DNA of 64,000 nt from CALBPI01 sp942491885 (lineage in GTDB: Bacteria; Pseudomonadota; Gammaproteobacteria; Steroidobacterales; Woeseiaceae). The position numbers and the translations under genes were made by a program. The notes under the pieces were generated by a model. The model was not told where the DNA came from, did not search any database, and worked only from the letters and a program-made list of their open reading frames with translations. The stretch covers positions 1,054,001-1,118,000 of the forward strand of contig CALOCQ010000002.1 in the NCBI GenBank assembly GCA_942491885.1. The letters run 5' to 3'. The first letter of the stretch is position 1. Every line of letters starts with the position of its first letter. This document shows positions 63,418 through 64,000 of the stretch, piece by piece.

Positions 63418-64000
63418 CTATTTCTGTGCCAACTCCGACAGTTGCTCAATCAATGCACCGGCATCGCTTAACGCCAGCATGATGACAAGGTCGCCCGCTT
63501 CGGCCCAGTCGAGCGCATCCTGCAGCGACTCGGCCTCCGTATCGTGGTGACCGATCTGTGCCGGCTCGGCACCATCATCCAGTAATGCATCGCGCATCAG
63601 ACCGAAGACTTCGCCGGGCTCGCGACCGCGATAGTAAGGCGCAAGTTCAGACACGATGACGCGCTCAAGGCCAATCGCCCATGCACCGCTGGCCAACTCC
63701 CGAATCTCGCCGTCCGTGCGATCGCCCGCCTGACCGAAACACAACACACGGCGCCGAGCCGGGTGCGCCGCAGCAATATCAAACAACGCCGACATCGCAT
63801 GCGGGTTATGAGCAAAATCGAGCAGCACATCGACGCCATCGATATGAAACAGATTGCAGCGGCCTGCGTTGTCGTTGACCTGCATCGACCTCAGGCCGGC
63901 CGCGATGTCCGGGTCCGCAACATCGAGTGCATGTGACAGCGCCGCGGCGGCCAACGCGTTGGCGATGTTGTGACGCGCGACACCGTTGAGCGTAATCGGT
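63418..64000 (-). CDS. Mur ligase family protein, C-terminal part (partial)
   Basis: Reading enters from the right edge: TLNGVARHNIANALAAAALS is the conserved HNxxNxLAAxA segment of Mur ligases and cyanophycin-synthetase-like enzymes. HIDGVDVLLDFAHNPHAMSA is the ATP-linked DYAHNP-type motif with Ala-His-Asn-Pro. FGQAGDRTDGEIRELA follows, and the gene ends at 63418. These enzymes form amide bonds with ATP; the N-terminal substrate part is missing, so the product cannot be named. Confidence 0.75.
   Translation of the reverse strand, partial: PITLNGVARHNIANALAAAALSHALDVADPDIAAGLRSMQVNDNAGRCNLFHIDGVDVLLDFAHNPHAMSALFDIAAAHPARRRVLCFGQAGDRTDGEIRELASGAWAIGLERVIVSELAPYYRGREPGEVFGLMRDALLDDGAEPAQIGHHDTEAESLQDALDWAEAGDLVIMLALSDAGALIEQLSELAQK

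Overview
The window looks like a chromosomal stretch from a GC-rich, heterotrophic, probably marine gammaproteobacterium. The family mix suggests this: HMG-CoA reductase and a wax-ester-synthase-type acyltransferase in an operon with DUF1302/DUF1329/Ycf48-like/RND genes, many TPR proteins and Ser/Thr kinases, a beta-1,3-glucan module and an SbtA/SbtB pair. This resembles Woeseia- or Steroidobacter-like lineages, but no rRNA or other marker gene is present to prove it.

Layout. (1) 1-18.6 kb: a large secreted protein with about 25 pentapeptide NPA(I/V)(L/F) repeats; a membrane-anchored TPR protein; a Sel1-like protein; degraded TPR and outer-membrane-like genes; a methyltransferase; a penicillin-acylase family hydrolase; a TPR lipoprotein; and a CadC-like winged-helix/beta-propeller regulator. 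Most of these genes are broken by frameshifts. (2) 18.6-21.2 kb: a gene-free, purine-skewed low-complexity stretch, short repeats and a frameshifted IS481-type insertion sequence. (3) 21.2-35.0 kb: an island bounded by two half copies of a tRNA-Arg(CCG) gene, with an intact copy inside. It holds an ECF sigma factor and Ser/Thr kinase pair, a divergent five-gene operon of secreted proteins and lipoproteins, one more lipoprotein, and a second TPR-kinase. (4) 35-44.6 kb: a DUF3127 protein with an SSB-like acidic tip, a HEXXH protein, the DEAD-box helicase DbpA, a large subtilisin, a di-haem cytochrome c-rhodanese fusion and a BciA-like reductase. (5) 44.6-54.7 kb: a tight seven-gene minus-strand operon (DUF1302, DUF1329, Ycf48-like, RND/MMPL, WS/DGAT, HMG-CoA reductase, DUF2505). 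(6) 55-61.2 kb: a beta-glucan module (GH3, sugar porter, LysR, small protein; divergent GH17-like) around a perfect 16-bp palindrome. (7) 61.2-64 kb: an S1/P1 nuclease, sbtB-sbtA and the end of a Mur-ligase family gene.

How the parts fit. The island carries two sensor-like TPR-kinases, one beside an ECF sigma factor that probably controls the divergent secretory operon. The seven-gene operon joins mevalonate supply and acyl transfer to an envelope export set, which suggests a lipid made and exported by one unit. The GH3, GH17 and porter set lacks signal peptides on its hydrolases, so it fits import and cytoplasmic breakdown of short beta-glucans. Frameshifts are frequent left of about 21.2 kb and absent to the right, so the left part may be unpolished sequence rather than truly decayed DNA.
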